Below are positions 35,285 through 49,700 of a DNA stretch of 64,000 nt, piece by piece. The notes under the pieces were generated by a model, which was not told the origin of the DNA, ran no database searches, and worked only from the letters and a program-made list of their open reading frames with translations. The position numbers and the translations under genes are program-made. How positions within the stretch are numbered: position 1 is the stretch's first letter; each line of letters begins with the position of its first letter. The DNA comes from Cardiocondyla obscurior (taxonomy: Eukaryota; Arthropoda; Insecta; Hymenoptera; Formicidae), in contig NC_091876.1 in assembly GCF_019399895.1 (NCBI RefSeq), forward strand, positions 744,001 through 808,000, written 5' to 3'.

Positions 35285-38200
35285 CATCGCGAAAGATATC
35301 GGCAATGTACTTCTAGAGAACCGCAGTATTCTTACTCTGCCACGTATTTCATTCGAAATTTCACACAATCTCGCAGCTAAGTTCTCGGAAAGTATTTTAT
35401 TTTACGTAACGCCAAGTGAAGCTTCGGATCGCTAAAGAAACGGAAGTTGTGTGTCGCGTAGAAAAATCGGAATCGTCACATCCAAGTACTTTTCTCTCTC
35501 ATTCGTCCAATCGATCTCTAGCAAGCTCTCAGCGCTATAACTGATAATGTTGCGCGCTATCATTTGTTTTGCTCCGCACGCTTGCAAAACGGAAAAATGA
35601 TATATCGTAATTATAAACGTAATAACGTTGTAATAGAAAAAACATCGATAGATTCATACCAGCGCCGCACAACAACGTACATACATATTCATACCATAAG
35701 CATGACGTCGCATTCTCGCTCATGGTGTGAACCCTGTAGAAAACTCTTTCGTAGAAAATTGACGCTAGGGTAATGGTTTCTTTATTTTATTATTATTTTT
35801 TTTTTTTCCTTTATTTTTTTTATTTATATATTTTTTTTTAATTTTTTTTTTACAAGGCGCACTACGCAGATTTTTCAGCCAGCTGCCTTAGCTTTTACAC
35901 GGTGTCACGATATTTGGAAAGGTTCGGGAAAAGCACAAAATTAAGAAACAAATTATTCGTAATACGTTAGAATTTTGATTATGAGATTACGCAGCAGATA
36001 CCGTATAGGATAAAATATAAGTTTGATGACAGTATCATTTAATGGTGACATTTAACGAGAAATTATATACTGCTCTTCCGGTTGCAAAAGTTTGACGCGT
36101 GATTTTTAACTTCTCTAAAAAAAAAAAAAAAAAAAAAAAAGAATTTGTAATTTATAAAAGTATTATTAGGAGCATTGTTAAATTCTACAATGTGATTATA
36201 CATTTCTATTTAATATTATACAAGAATTGCGGTAAGTGTGAGTTCTGATGTGTGCATAATTCGTTGTTTCGATCACATTTGATTTTCGAACCGTGTCTAG
36301 AAAAACATATAATAGGAGACGATTTAATAATTACACGTTTATCATCACTGAACTCGTTAAATTGTAATAATTTCATTAAATATAAAAAAATAATACATAA
36401 TACATAACGTTTTTATTATAAACCGTAATTAGTTTCGGAAGAACTGTGTCACCGTGCAAAAACTATTGAGAAACGCTCAACAGCGGATCATCTAATAGCG
36501 TTTTATTTAGCTTTGGACAGTCGCATGTTTCTCTGTCGATCGTTCATATAGCTTTTGATCCTTGAAACCGGAAACGGAAATTGTATATCTATTTCAAAGG
36601 AGAGATAGGTTTAAGGTAATCGTAGACGGCCGTTCTGTTTGTATAGTGCGATATTTGACGAGTTAAATCACCAATGAATACTCAACGGATGTACAATATG
36701 GAAATATTGTTCAAACTTTAAATTTGCTTCGTAAAGCGCGATCGAGTGTTTTAAAAGAAACGGGAAATAAATGTATGCGATGTACACCAGTCAAGTATTT
36801 TTATCGCGCGCGCTGTAAAAACAATTCTCGCGTCCGCCGTATACTTTCGCGACGATCTTTCAACAGAACGATTGATATGTGAAATTTGAAACACTCGTTT
36901 ACGATCTCCTTTCTTTCTCAGCAGCATTCTATTCTGCGTGATCTACAGATCGCAATTAAATTGACGCACTTTAATCAGATTCTGAAATATCTAACGCTTT
37001 CTCTCTCTTTTCTCTCTCTTTTTTTTTTTTATATCTTGGATTTTTTATTGCCGATTCACTGTCGGTGCAAACACTTTATGCGTCCATTTCCGATTTCCGG
37101 ATCTGTTCTCCACTCTCCTTATGTCTTTTCTTTGATCTAATATATGTATATACTCCACTGTTCACATGCAACCTGACTCTCGTGTTACAAAAACTATTCA
37201 CCTCTTTTTTTTATTATATTTTTTTTTTTAATTAATAAGTGTCTCACTCTTGTCTGTTAGCATTTACGGAGTAAGGTTCACATGTCTCAAATAGTCACAC
37301 GGTCTTTCTCTTTCTCTCTTTCTCTATTTAATCCTAAATAGTTGTTCTTTCCCGTCTGTGGCTTTTTTTGTAATGTGCTATAGAGATGCGTATCTTTCCT
37401 TACATACAGGTATTACGTACGGTATCACGTACACGTAATATCTTGCGGGCGTATGTGAATCGAGTTATTAATCCAGCACTTTCTCGCCGTGGTTTCTTTT
37501 CTCTCTCCCTTTTTTTTAAATCGTTTTATCGACATAAGTAGACAGTGGCTAAATAATGTCTATCAATTAGCAGTGGTAGTAAGAGAACAGCTTCTTTTCC
37601 TGTTTTTTTTTTTTTTTTTTTTTTTCTGGGGGACTTGTTTTTTTTTTTTTTGGTTTTTTCTTTTTTATACAATCACCTCGTTCTTTCTCTCGCACTCGTC
37701 TCGGAGCACAGTAACAATGTTTTATATATGTATATATTTATATATATTTATAATATTTATAGATTAATGCGTACTTCTTAGGCCCGAACCGGCAGATTAA
37801 TCCTAGACCGTTCGTACAGATTAAACTATAAAAACGTCGATCATGCGGTCTATGACTACTCTACTCTTGGAATGTTTCGACCTCTCGTACGCATTCTCTC
37901 CCTTAACGCTCTCGCGGCTGTTACATAGGATGAGACGTGCGCTGAAGATGTGTTAATAATGACAGAAAACTATGTCTCTCTTACATGAAAAATAGGTTCT
38001 TTTTTTTTTCTTTTTCATTTTCTCTCGTTCTCTCTCTTTCTCTCTCACTCTCTCTCGTACGTGGTGTGTAAGTGTCCGATGTTTTCATATGCGTATGTAT
38101 GAAACGCGCGTCTAGATTCTTACGTAAAGATTATATGTACATGCACTCGCGGTAACACATGTATACGCGTCAACTAGAAAAAACGACCGGCCTCACTCCG

Positions 38201-40242
38201 TTCAATCGTGCGTCTGCTAATGAAGTCTCGTTATCGTGCAAGTAAAAATATAACATTCGGGCGTTATTTTTAGTAGAGAATTACCGGGGGAGTATTTATT
38301 ATTTTTATTATTTTTTTTTATCTTTTGCGCGGAAGAGAGCACCGCGAATCTCCGCGAATCTGAGGTGAAATAAAACCGAGTAGCTGCCCACTAATGTCGA
38401 GAAGACGTTTCCTTATTTCTAAAGAGTACAACATAAATTAATGTTATTCCGTTAAAAAAAAAAAAAAAATTGCTCTTGTTTACTTTAGGTGTAAATTGCT
38501 GAAAGTTCTTGTAGAATTTGATAAAACAAAAAAAAAAAGAAATAGAATTTTTATAGAAACTTGGGAAGATATTGTGTCGCAGAAACAATACTGTGTACAT
38601 TCGTCTATAATTGTGAATTAAATAGTACGAAATAATGTATTATCTTCGAAAACTCGTTTACGCCAAATCCTTTTTCCGCTAAGAGGTATTTGAAATGAAA
38701 TATTTTCGTGTTTGATTTCGATTAGCGTCTATAAAATCCGCAAAGCGAGATCGATCGGTATGATTTAGTTGGCCTCGAAGATATTGGTATTTATAAAACG
38801 TCGTTCAAACGGAATGCAAGAGATGAAGCTCCGGGGAAAGGGGGTTGGGGGATTATGATGTATAAACTGCTTGTAAGTATCGGTTTAGTCAGTGTCAAAC
38901 CATTTCGCACGTAGAGCTGAACATTATAGGGTTATCTTGCAACACGATATTTAACCACTATGCGTAATACTTCATACATATGTTACCTTTCTCTTTCGGT
39001 AATTTAGTAAGTCGCCTAATTATGCGGTAGTGGTGTAGTAATCATTGTAAGTAATAGTCGTAACAATAATAATAATTTATTACATAGTATTTATAGCTTC
39101 TTTTATAGTACATCGCGGTTTAATCTTGTGTTCATCTCATAAAAAGATACTTTGCTCGCGTTACGCTTAATATTCATTCATTGACATGTAACCACAGCGG
39201 CCCGAAGAACTCTCAACAAGTAAACACGGTCTTCAGGCCCTCGGTAGCATTTGTAGAATCGGTATAATCGCACATCTCAAACTCGCTTTCTCTCTCTCTC
39301 GCTCTCTCTCTTTTTCTGGATTCGTACGCAGATTCTCAAACGCAGTAATTTCTCTCTTACCGAGTCATATTTCTGTACCAGGACGGTCTGTCGAATGTGT
39401 CCGACATTGAGTCGCAACGTGTACTCTTCGCTCGGCTTTATAGTATTCTCAAAGTGAACTAAAACGTAGTAAAATAGGAGCGAAATCTACCAAACAAGCG
39501 AGATTACGGGAACGCAAACTTATTTCGCGTCTGAAATCAGAAAAAGAGCCCTCATCGATAAGACATTTTTTTTTTTTTTTTTAGCTCATCCTACGTGGAC
39601 CTCTCTTCCCTTTTGTTCTTCCACTTTTTTCCCCGCGCGGAGTTTTACACATTATTCGTTTCACTTGTTCACGCGGTACTAATGCAGTATAAAGCTAAAG
39701 ATAAATCGCGTTAACTTAATCGGAATATTCTGATCTTACGACGTACGATTTCTCTATGTTAGTTGTTGCCTTAAAAAAAAAGAGCATTCTAATTCTTTCA
39801 CGATTAGATTATACTGTTTTTTTTTTTTTCTTTCCTAAAGTGCGAAACGTCAACTTGCAAAATCACAGAGAATTACGCATCGTTACACTGTTACTTAGGA
39901 TTATACCTAATTTTTTTTTTTTTTCTCCCACGACGTGGGCTACATATTCTCTATAAACTTCTAGGCCTGCTCTTCGTCGTCTTTGAGATCTTCATTCTTC
40001 GCTGCGTCCATCCAGTTTTTTTTTTTTTTAATATTGCATCCGATGCGACGCGGCGATTGTTCTCAATGAAGAGACACGGCTTGAAACGTAGCTCCATGTT
40101 CTCCAACCGTGATACAGACTATTTTTCTCCCTTTTTCTTCCTCGCTTTGCGACTGCATGGAGTGCTTCGTCGTTATTTTCAAAATGAAAGAAATCGAAGC
40201 AAGTTTGAAAAATAAAGGGGCTTGAAATGTAAAAGTTTTTCC

Positions 40243-40248
40243 TTTATT
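40243..40248 (-). promoter_or_regulatory. candidate poly(A) signal for Ih
   Basis: Plus-strand tttatt (minus AATAAA) lies about 380 nt beyond the Ih stop codon, the nearest canonical hexamer I see. Confidence 0.4.
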
Positions 40249-40626
40249 CTTCAAACCTTCCCTTTTTTTTATCACGGAATTATTTTGCGACGTATGTTTC
40301 ACGGAGATTAAATATATCGTTCGTATTATTTATGTGCGGTATTTATGCTTTGCGTGGATCTGTATCGTGGTTGGAGCATAGGACTTGATATCGGTGGTCT
40401 TGCGGTCCTGGACGAAAATGCCGTCAGATTAAATATAAGAAGGCGCTATAAATTGATTGCTAAAGGACTATTGGCATGGCCGATATCTATGTATAGACCG
40501 CTGCTATAGGATCGCCCTAGCACCGGGCACAAAACCACCATCCGTCCTATCGATAAGAAAAGTTCTATTGTTTTTTTCAACATGGAGCTGTTAGTATCTC
40601 TGCATATGCTAGTAATACGAGTGTCG

Positions 40627-40773
40627 TCATTGATACGAATCCTTGTGGAAAGTGTCGCTCTTGTGAAAGATCCTTCGTCCTTCCCTCGTAAGTTCTTGGC
40701 TCGCGAAATTATTTTCAGACTTTGGTCTGGGCAAGAGGCAAGCCGGCAACGATCTGAGCTCCATACTGTGTAC
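40627..40773 (-). CDS. Ih: Ih terminal coding exon
   Basis: 48 codons and TGA. It opens VHSMELRSLPACLLPRPKS after attattttag and is in phase with the preceding exon. It ends in a basic Lys/His/Arg-rich stretch. Confidence 0.85.
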   Translation of the reverse strand, partial: VHSMELRSLPACLLPRPKSENNFASQELTREGRRIFHKSDTFHKDSYQ

Positions 40774-43700
40774 CTAAAATAATAATTTTTTTTTTCTTTT
40801 TTTTTGCAAAATAACACGGTGCGTTTTTTTTTGCACGAAAAGTATTGAAAAAATTTTAGAGTCTGCCTCGCTCACTCGTTTAGATAGAAATAAGTTACGA
40901 TAGGTAGGATTATAAAAATTAGAAATCACAGAGCACGAGCTCGGATTTTATTCTTGGTTCTTTTACGTAAAAAAAAAATAAAAACAATTGTTTTATATTT
41001 TATACTTTTTTATCGGGGAAGATAAAAGTAGCGTGTGTTTGTAGCAAGATTTCCAAATGTCATTCGTTCGCATACTTACTGATTCCTCACTGGCACTAGC
41101 ATGGGCGGCCTGCTCTGCGAGCGCATTTACTACGGCGTTTATCGTTTTTGATTCGCTGCCAAGATCCTCTTCGCGATGAGCCACTAGATTAGGATTCTTC
41201 CCGATTTTGTTTAACCTACAAGATGAGAGCACGATTAAGCGTAGGGAATGTCGTAAGGGACATAACCAACTACTATTTCACATCAAAGTTCTAAACCACT
41301 TAGCAGCACAGTGAATTCGTCCGTTTCGTGGCACTTTATAACACCGCCGCATATCATCTGTACTCAACAGTGATTATTATTTGCTTCGATACTACTTTTG
41401 CACTGCTAAAGGTAATCGAATGAAATAGAAAGAATAAAAGACACTTGTTATCTTTGTCACACGCAAAATTTTCCACTTAAAATAAAATAATAAAAGAGAA
41501 AAAAAAAGTCTGACCGTGGAAACTTTTATTTAATATTTTTTTGGCTTTTCCTTTTCGGTAGAAATTTTTTTAACGAAAATTTTATAACGTTAAGAAAGTA
41601 ATTAAAAAAAAAAAAGTACAGAATAAACGTTCTACGCGGACGTGTGACAAAAATTGCATTTGAAATAATTTATAAAATATGTTATGCCAAATTATAAGTA
41701 GAACATTATTATGTAATGAATGTGTCGAGAGTGTATAAAAACTTTTGTCGCGATGTTCAACTGTAACTATTATTTATTCATCTCGGTAATATCCGATTTC
41801 GTGAAATACGCGTCACTACGTCGGATATTATCCCTCTCACATGAATGTCAAGTACGAATACCGGCATTTGTACTTTTGCATCAAAGATACTCGAAACGGA
41901 TTTGACCCTCTCAACTCATTACTAATATCGTAAGTTAGTGCGCTTTTCATCATAAATTTGTTTTAAATTCTTCCCAACTCTCCAACTGTCTCGCTCAAGA
42001 ATAAGTCAACTAGGCGATTCACATGGATCGCATTTTATAGTTACTCGAGTAAAAAAATTTCATTGTCGTATGTGTGTGTACGTGTGTGTAAAACAAGCCG
42101 TCGAATTCTAACAACCACATACGAGAATCGATAATGTCGTGGAAAGAGCGAACATGATTTACAAGCAGCAAATGACAGATCTCCGTTTTATCGGACAGTA
42201 CGATTATGCTCAAATAAAGTAGATGGGAGTGGGAGTGATGATTGACATCTATTAGCACACCAACTCGATAGAACAAACCTAACCAAAGTTTATACCTCTC
42301 GGCGGCAACGCTCTCCATCGTTCTGCGCATTAGGGGATACTGGTCCAGCACGGCGTTGAAGTGGTCCACCGAGAGGCTGAAGAGATTGCAGTAGGTCTCC
42401 GCTCGGACCGACGCGACCCTCCTCGCGTTCGTCAGCAGGCAGATTTCGCCGAAGTAGGACCCGTCTGATAACGAGGTCGCGACTTCGCCGTTCGCCATCA
42501 CGATATCGACTATACCTTCTTGTATGAAGTACATTTTCGAGCCGATTGTACCTTCTTTTATGATGATATCACCTACGAATACGTATACACTCGAGTACCG
42601 TGCACGGGCGTACACTTTAGCAAGGATCTCGCTTCCGTGCCAAAATGTTTCATTCGATTAGGATAGAAAGCATGCTCGCGACGATCGATACCTGGCTGGA
42701 AGACTTCGTATCTGAGCTTCGTCACGACGTCCGAGACGAAATTCGAATCTGCGTTAGCGAAGAAGGGCACGGACGCCACCAGCGATCTGCAGTTGTAGTT
42801 TATCACATCCTGAAATAAGATATAAATCTTTAGTACATTCGTTAATAGGGAAGAATTTTCTTTAATTTGATCAATTTTAATATTTTATCGATTGTAATAC
42901 TGTTGCGACCTGACCTTACGCAAAGCTCGACTGCCGAATTTATCGGGCTACCCGGTTTTTGCGGACCGCCGCGGTAGGGTGAGTACGTGCGTGTGTTTAC
43001 ATCTGGCCGGCACCTTGCGCTCGAAATTCGCAAGGTGGAGGACGCGCGGGCGGCGGACGGCAAGAACCGGTTTGCCCGGCGAATTCGGCAGTCGAGCATC
43101 GCGTAAGTTCATCGACCGGCAGGTCCTCGCATTCTAACTTCGCATGGTGGAGGACGCGCGGGCGGCGGGCGGCGAGAACTGGTTTGCCCGGTGCATTCGG
43201 CAGTCGAGCGAGTTTTGCGTATGGTCAAGACAAAACAGTAAACAAGTACGAGGCAAAAAACGTTTCGGTATATTTTTAGATACATGGTCCGCGCTGAATA
43301 GTGACTACACGACCGATACTAGATCGCGTACTAGATTTATCTGCGCGAAATAACCACTAGCTGCAAAATTAAATTAGTTGGATAAATTTCCACCGCGGGT
43401 ATATATGTATATTTTTTTTTTCTTTCCGACATGCAGTAGAAGTTTTTATTTTTTATCAATATTTCATATGGATCGTATCGTACTTCTCTCAATTTTTCCG
43501 AGAGCTCTCCAAGGATCAGCTCTTCGTCGAAGAATTTTCCTTGGTACCGGTGTTCGAAGTATTCCGTGATCCTCTGTCTCATTTCTCTCGGTAGTTTTCG
43601 GTAGGCCATGTATTCCTCTACTTGTTTCACCTGCGGGCAATCCAGATGAAGATTAAATCTCGGTGCTAAATCCGAACGAGGCTGGCTTGTCGCGCGGTCA

Positions 43701-46700
43701 GATATGTTTTCACCTACCTTCTCGCGGTATTGTCTTCTCGAGGAATCGAGAGATTGAATGAGGTTCGTCGCGTGTCCGAGGAAAAGAGCGTAACACGTCG
43801 CGCCGCTGATCATACTGAGCATGGTGAGCCACATGTCGGTCAAGGACTGCGGCGGAAATCTACCGTACCCGATACACAGCATATGCGACATGGCTTTGAA
43901 GAGAGCCCACGAGTATTGTTCCAACCAAAACGAGTTCTGTAAGCGAAACAGTCGTAAGTCGTACGAATCGGTAGGAATCCTTGCGGTTTACCTTTTCAGT
44001 AGCCGTCTGAATTACAAACTGCGGCGTTAAAATTTTATTACGAATTTTAATAGCACCGTTGATTACTCACTTGTAACTCGTTAATGGCCACCCATGAATT
44101 ACTGGGAAATCCTTGAAGCATGGGGACCAGGAATTGCAGGCAGCCACTCCAATGGCCGATTAGGAGCATCATACAGATCAGGTTAAAAATCCGCATGAAC
44201 ACCGACGCCATATTCAGGAACTGCCAACAACAATGTTAGAGCTTTACTCTCGTACCGGATCGAGCACGTCGGAATGTTTCTCACACGTTTTCGTTAGAAC
44301 TTCTCTTGTTTATCCAAAGCTCCGATTGCGTAGTGTACAGCGAGTAAGCGAGTGTTGCACAAAAACGCGGTAGATATACCATTCGACGAGAAAAATCGTT
44401 TCATTACTGTTTTTTTTTTTTTTTTATTGCTCAGATTTAGAAATACTGAGTAAACTACGTGACGGAATCCGCCACTAAGATCCGATCGTTCATCGATAAT
44501 TTTTTTTCTTCCATTATTATTTCAGTAAAAATTCTATGAAGAATTGCTTTTAATCTCTTTCGCCAGTTATTCCTAAATTTAAAATAGGAAATAAAAATCT
44601 TTTTCGTTTAACAGAAATTCGAAACCTTTACGATAAATTTCAGAGTTTTAATTAAACCACAATTAAAAAATATTAAGTAAGAATTAATCACGCATTCAGA
44701 TCTTAGCGCGGATATATTTAGTTCAAGTGAGAGTGTCACACTTTTCCAAAGTTGTCATCGTCGTTCTCATACTCTCAAAATACTTTTTTTTTTTTTTTTA
44801 TCGTCTGTTAAGAAAAGCATGCTACATTAGAAAATACGCATCACGTGGCACACAAAAAAACAATTCAATGTAAACCTAAAACGTTGATAAATAACTGGTT
44901 ACTCTACGAATGCTCTAACAAAAAATATCAATCATTTGCAACTGGTTGGGCCAAGATTCTCAAACCGCTTATGCGCCAAATGTTCATGACGTGACGTAGT
45001 ACAACGTGAAAAGGAGAAAAGGAAAAAAATAAAATAAAAACGATCGACGCTCGTCCAATGACGTCGATTCAGCTCATTCGGTTCTAAACGTAAATTGCAA
45101 ATTGTTCGGCTCCACCGTGCGCAATAAGTACGATATGGGAATCCGTCCGTAAAATAAAAAGCTGGAGAACACGCGGAGAACGTACCGACGTAGCTAAATT
45201 GCCGAGTTAACCCTTCGAGATTCCGATCCATATCTTATTTCGATGATTATTTCTCATGCAGAGAGTTGGAGCTTCTCAATAATTAATACGCACAATTCCT
45301 TCTATTCCCGGTAATATTGCGCAAGCGTTAACAAATCTCAACGAGCGACTCGTACTTTCAATAAAGTCATTAAAATTAATTGACCGGCAAATAAGTAGTT
45401 AATAAAATTTGTTTGCGTGAGACAAATTTTATAATTTCTATTATTTTCGTAAACGAAATAATTTAATAATTTTCCGGCGATTAATCGTTATACGTAACGT
45501 ATATTATTAATTAATTTTACGAAGAAGAGATCGATTGATAAGTTACTCGAAGGTTTAAAGTCGGGTAAGTCTCGGCGTCCTCCTGTTAGTCGAGAGATAA
45601 GGACGGAGTTATCTAGGGATCGTTGGAGGTATCATGAAGTGCGACTTATGTTCATGAGTATGTACATATAATGTATGTACATATGTAGCGATGACATACA
45701 GTATATATATCTGCTTCCGCACTCGTGTGCGTGCGGCACTCGTAACGAAACGCGACACGCGCGCTGCAATAATGAGAGTGTGTCATGCACCGTATTCGGT
45801 GTCCGTGCTCGAGAGATTCCGTTCGGATGCTCTGCCGGCGGCGCAAATGAATTTCCAATACGAGGCGCCGTCGAAAGAGCATGTGCGAGGAAAATTCTCT
45901 CGAATCCGGGCCTCGTTATATGCGGCGACGAATTGAAAGTTTTCCGAACTTACGGCGCGCTTGCCCAAACACTCGCAAGTAGTTGAAACCTTTCGGTGCT
46001 TTTTCTTTTTGTCGCGCGCCGTATTTATCATCCTCGATACGCTCTCGTGCCTTCTCAGCTCGTGGAAGTTTAGCAGTCTCTCGAGGGAAAGCTCTCCCTC
46101 GCGCATGTTGCCGGGTGAAAAATTCTTTCCGATAATTCGTTAATAAGTTTGAGCGACAGCGAGGCGAAGAAGTAGGCGAAGTTTTACGAAGTCCTTGTCG
46201 AGTCTTGGGCAATCGCGGTATAATGATCTTGAAATCGTACGGCAGTGGGACCTGTCCCCTGTATAACAGTTAGGTAGTTACTATCGCACTTAAACCGCAG
46301 AAGTGACAGAGCCATTGCAGCACCGACAGTAATGATATAATGACGTACAATAAGCTCGTGTGTCATCTAGTTGAAGATAACTTAGTTCCATGTGTTTTGG
46401 AAAAATTCCATATGTTCTCTCTTTATTTTATCGCGATATAAAGTTGCAGCAATAAACGTTGACATAATTTATAAACGACCTATAACGTCGTTCAAATCAC
46501 TTTGTTTGTTCGCTATAATATTTTATTTTAACGTTGAAATTACTTTAAATCTTTTAATCAGAAATTTTTTTTTTTTTTCTTTTTTTACGCCAGTAACGCG
46601 ATATTTATGAAGGAAATTTAGCTGCATTATGCTGACTCGCATAGCTCCGTCACTTGTGCGATTCCGCCGGAAACCTGGTCGTGAAAGAGTCGCATTCATA

Positions 46701-49700
46701 GTTATCGTAGATATGGTCGTTAAGATTGCAACAATATAAAATATGCGACGAGAGATGCATCGATGCCCAATCGCCGTAGGATTTCGATGAAGCGCGGATC
46801 TCTGGTTATCTAAATGCGGTAAAATATTAGGGATACTGGCTAGTATCTATCGGGGATGTCATGATACTCCATGGATGATGATCAATGGTTACTGTTTCTG
46901 CGCCTACGGGAAACAAGTAAGAACATAGGAGACTTACGGGCTAGACGACATATAGCTCGATACGTTACCTGTTCTACAAGTAATTGATCCGTGTGCACGT
47001 GATAATGCACGGGCACACGCGCGTCACGCATACGTATACCGTCGATGCCGTAATGAGCGATACGACGTATATGTTAATGCGTGGCGTAATTTCGTAAATC
47101 AATTAGAATAAAAAGAAGGAAAGAAAGAAAGTAAGAAAGAAGTAAGAAGGGTAACACAAGGTAAACGATACACTGTAACTCAACATCAACCTTCTCTTCT
47201 ACGAGACAGTCACAGATTCAGTAAAGATAAAAGCTTGATTCTGTAATGTTTTCACGATATGATAAATGGCAATCAACGATCAATGAGTCGGCGCGCTAAT
47301 TAAGGGTGGCGACTGTAAGTGGCAACAGCAAACGACATCAGAAAAAAAAAAAGAAGTGTATATTGCAAACTAAAGACACAAACAGAGAACAAATCGAGAC
47401 GAGGCACAGGGCTCGCGGTAGAGAGACGAGGTGCCTCTCGTGGGGAGGGAAGGTGAGAGTTCCTCGCATTTCGGCCGAGACAAATTCGAGTGATTATGAG
47501 CGTTTTATGAGGGACGATGAACAAAACGCAGCTGCCAAAAAATAAAAAAAAATCAAACGTCGCGTAATCAAGCCTCGCGCAAAGCCAAGCCACACGTAGC
47601 GACAGGGTGAAGTATCTTCGTTCTTCTACCGTGTCTTTTTCTTTCTGTATCTCCTCGAGTTTGCAAAGCACATAGATAGCCAGCGATATTACACAGAGCG
47701 GTACATAGAAGTGCACGTTCTCGGCCGAGAAGCAGCGACAGAGCGGGCGAGCAGCGGGTAAGACGCGCGGGCTGGCAGGGGGTGGCTAGAGGATTGAAAC
47801 TCGTTCGCAGAGCAGCGGTAGGGAAGGACAAGCGAGCTCTACTCTCATACGCATTGCATCCTAGTTTGTTATTTGCTCCTTAGCGCTCGCACGTGTGGTC
47901 TGGGTGTATTTCTTTCCCTCCTGCACTTTTGTGTCTAAGGTAGCGATGCACCTCGGGTACGTTGGTCGGTACACAGTGTGCGATTTGCAACAAAGCGACA
48001 GAAAAGGGACGCCCAATTACGTGCGCTGTTTTTTTTTTTTTTTTCACAGGATCGTGCACACCGTCTAGCGATCAAAAGCGTTATCACAAGATAGTGCGTG
48101 GAAACAGGCGGTCTTCCATCGGGACGCGGGATGAACGGAGGGAAAACGGTCGGGGGGTACAAGACGGTAGGATAGAGGGAACGTAGATGTTACAATAAAC
48201 AGTCAAGTTAACGAGAGATAGTTAGAATTAGAAAATAGAAAGAGAGAAATAGAGAGAGAGATAGAAAGATACAATATATATAAGTATAAAGAGACGGAGA
48301 GAGGAAGGGTTTAATACGAGTTAATACGATTACTTTTTTCGGACGCGCCACACCGGATTTTTTTTTTTTTTTTTTTTTATACAACCGATCACCGTTTGTT
48401 TTCTTTTACGTCGGATATCGCGCTGTCGATCGGCGATCGTCGGAAATCGGGGCTTCTACGTCCGCGGGGTGACGCCGTGCCGGTTTAAAGGGCGGCTCGT
48501 GATTAACCGAGCCGGGCGTTCTTTTTGTTATCTATGCTCGTGGACCTCTAAATCGTCATATATTACACACAGTTATGTACATGTATACTTTCTCATCGCT
48601 AGGCGGGTGCCGATGGTGAATGTATAAAAGCATAGCCTATTGCTGCGGGTATATGTAAATGTATAAATGCGGCGGAAAAAAGTAAAAGCTGAATGTTTGT
48701 AATAAACCAACGAGCCAATCAGCGTACAGCTCCTCCGTCCAATTAATATCGTCAGCCCCGCTCCCGGTTCTCGCGAGACACCGGCAGAACGGCAGTCGAT
48801 CGGCTTAATGGACAATCGATCCATCCGATTCCCCGCGCGATGTTAATTACTGCTTTTCAACACCTCCGGCTAAGAGATAAACGATGGACTCGTCAAGTCT
48901 TGAGGCGAGAAGCGGGATGTATAATTATAATAATAATTTTTTTTTTTTTTTTTAAGTACGCGGTTTCTTTCGCGCGTTTTATTTTAATATAGCTTTATCC
49001 GTGTTAAAATATTCGAGAGATGACGATCAGTTCTTTAATGTCGCTCAGTAATTATATCGATTAAACTGACGGTGGAGAAGAGACAGCGAGGCAGCCGACT
49101 CCCTTCTATCGAGTTCTCGCGGGAAACCGGAAATCGCTGAGGCTGATTCGTGATGCGAATCGTGTGGACGTGAGCTCGCGCGTTCGCCAGGGCGGGTTAC
49201 CTTAAAAATAAGTTCGCTTTTGCTGAAACCGGACTTCTTTTTAGTCATATCAGAACTTAGGCGCCCCCTCCGCTCAGTGCGTTTTTTTTGTAGGTTCTGC
49301 AATATCTAGAAACAAAAGAAAGCGGGACATAGCCAGACGTAGTAAGAAAAGGTTAATAGAAAAATTCTGCAGAGGTTAATAGAGATTTCATAGAGAGAAG
49401 GAGGTAGAAAACAGTGTGAGAAAGAACGGAGGGCGATAGAGATCGAAAGAAACGGAGGCGAAAGTCACAAGTGGGGGAGGATAACGGAAGGAGGATACGT
49501 TCGGTATAGTTAGTAACAATTAGGCGGTTATATACTTATTAATCGACAGATTGCAAGATGGTACAGTGGCGAAAAGTAAGACGGAAGTAGTAGAGGAAAT
49601 TGTCAGGCGGTTGCGGGATCGAATTTCTTTTTCTCGTCTCTCGTGGGATCGGAAATTCCCGTGTGCGGTACAGTTACACAGCGAGCGCTGAAAGGCAATT

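Larger units (their letters stand above)
29825..40242. other. gene-poor, pyrimidine-rich stretch
   Basis: I see no convincing protein gene in about 10 kb. The plus strand is rich in poly-T runs and CT microsatellites (30,967-31,028; 37,289-37,326; 38,028-38,058; 39,286-39,312), opposite to the bias inside the Ih gene. Minor items are a GTCGCC repeat at 31,208-31,237, a TA repeat near 34,624-34,649, a signal-peptide-like frame at 35,075 and a palindrome at 31,879-31,899. The stretch could be intergenic or hold a long untranslated or noncoding plus-strand transcript. Confidence 0.45.

Noticed and set aside
42291..42297. Read-through of the Ih cyclic-nucleotide exon into YKLWLGL
   Set aside because: The donor ag/gtataa and the phase-matched downstream exon at 41,215 explain the true junction.
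46801..46830. Partial resemblance to miR-9 (ggttatcta)
   Set aside because: The seed is altered and there is no hairpin.
47300..47831. Minus-strand frames of 138 and 87 codons in the Ih intron
   Set aside because: They overlap each other in different frames, match nothing in the channel family, and run into homopolymers.
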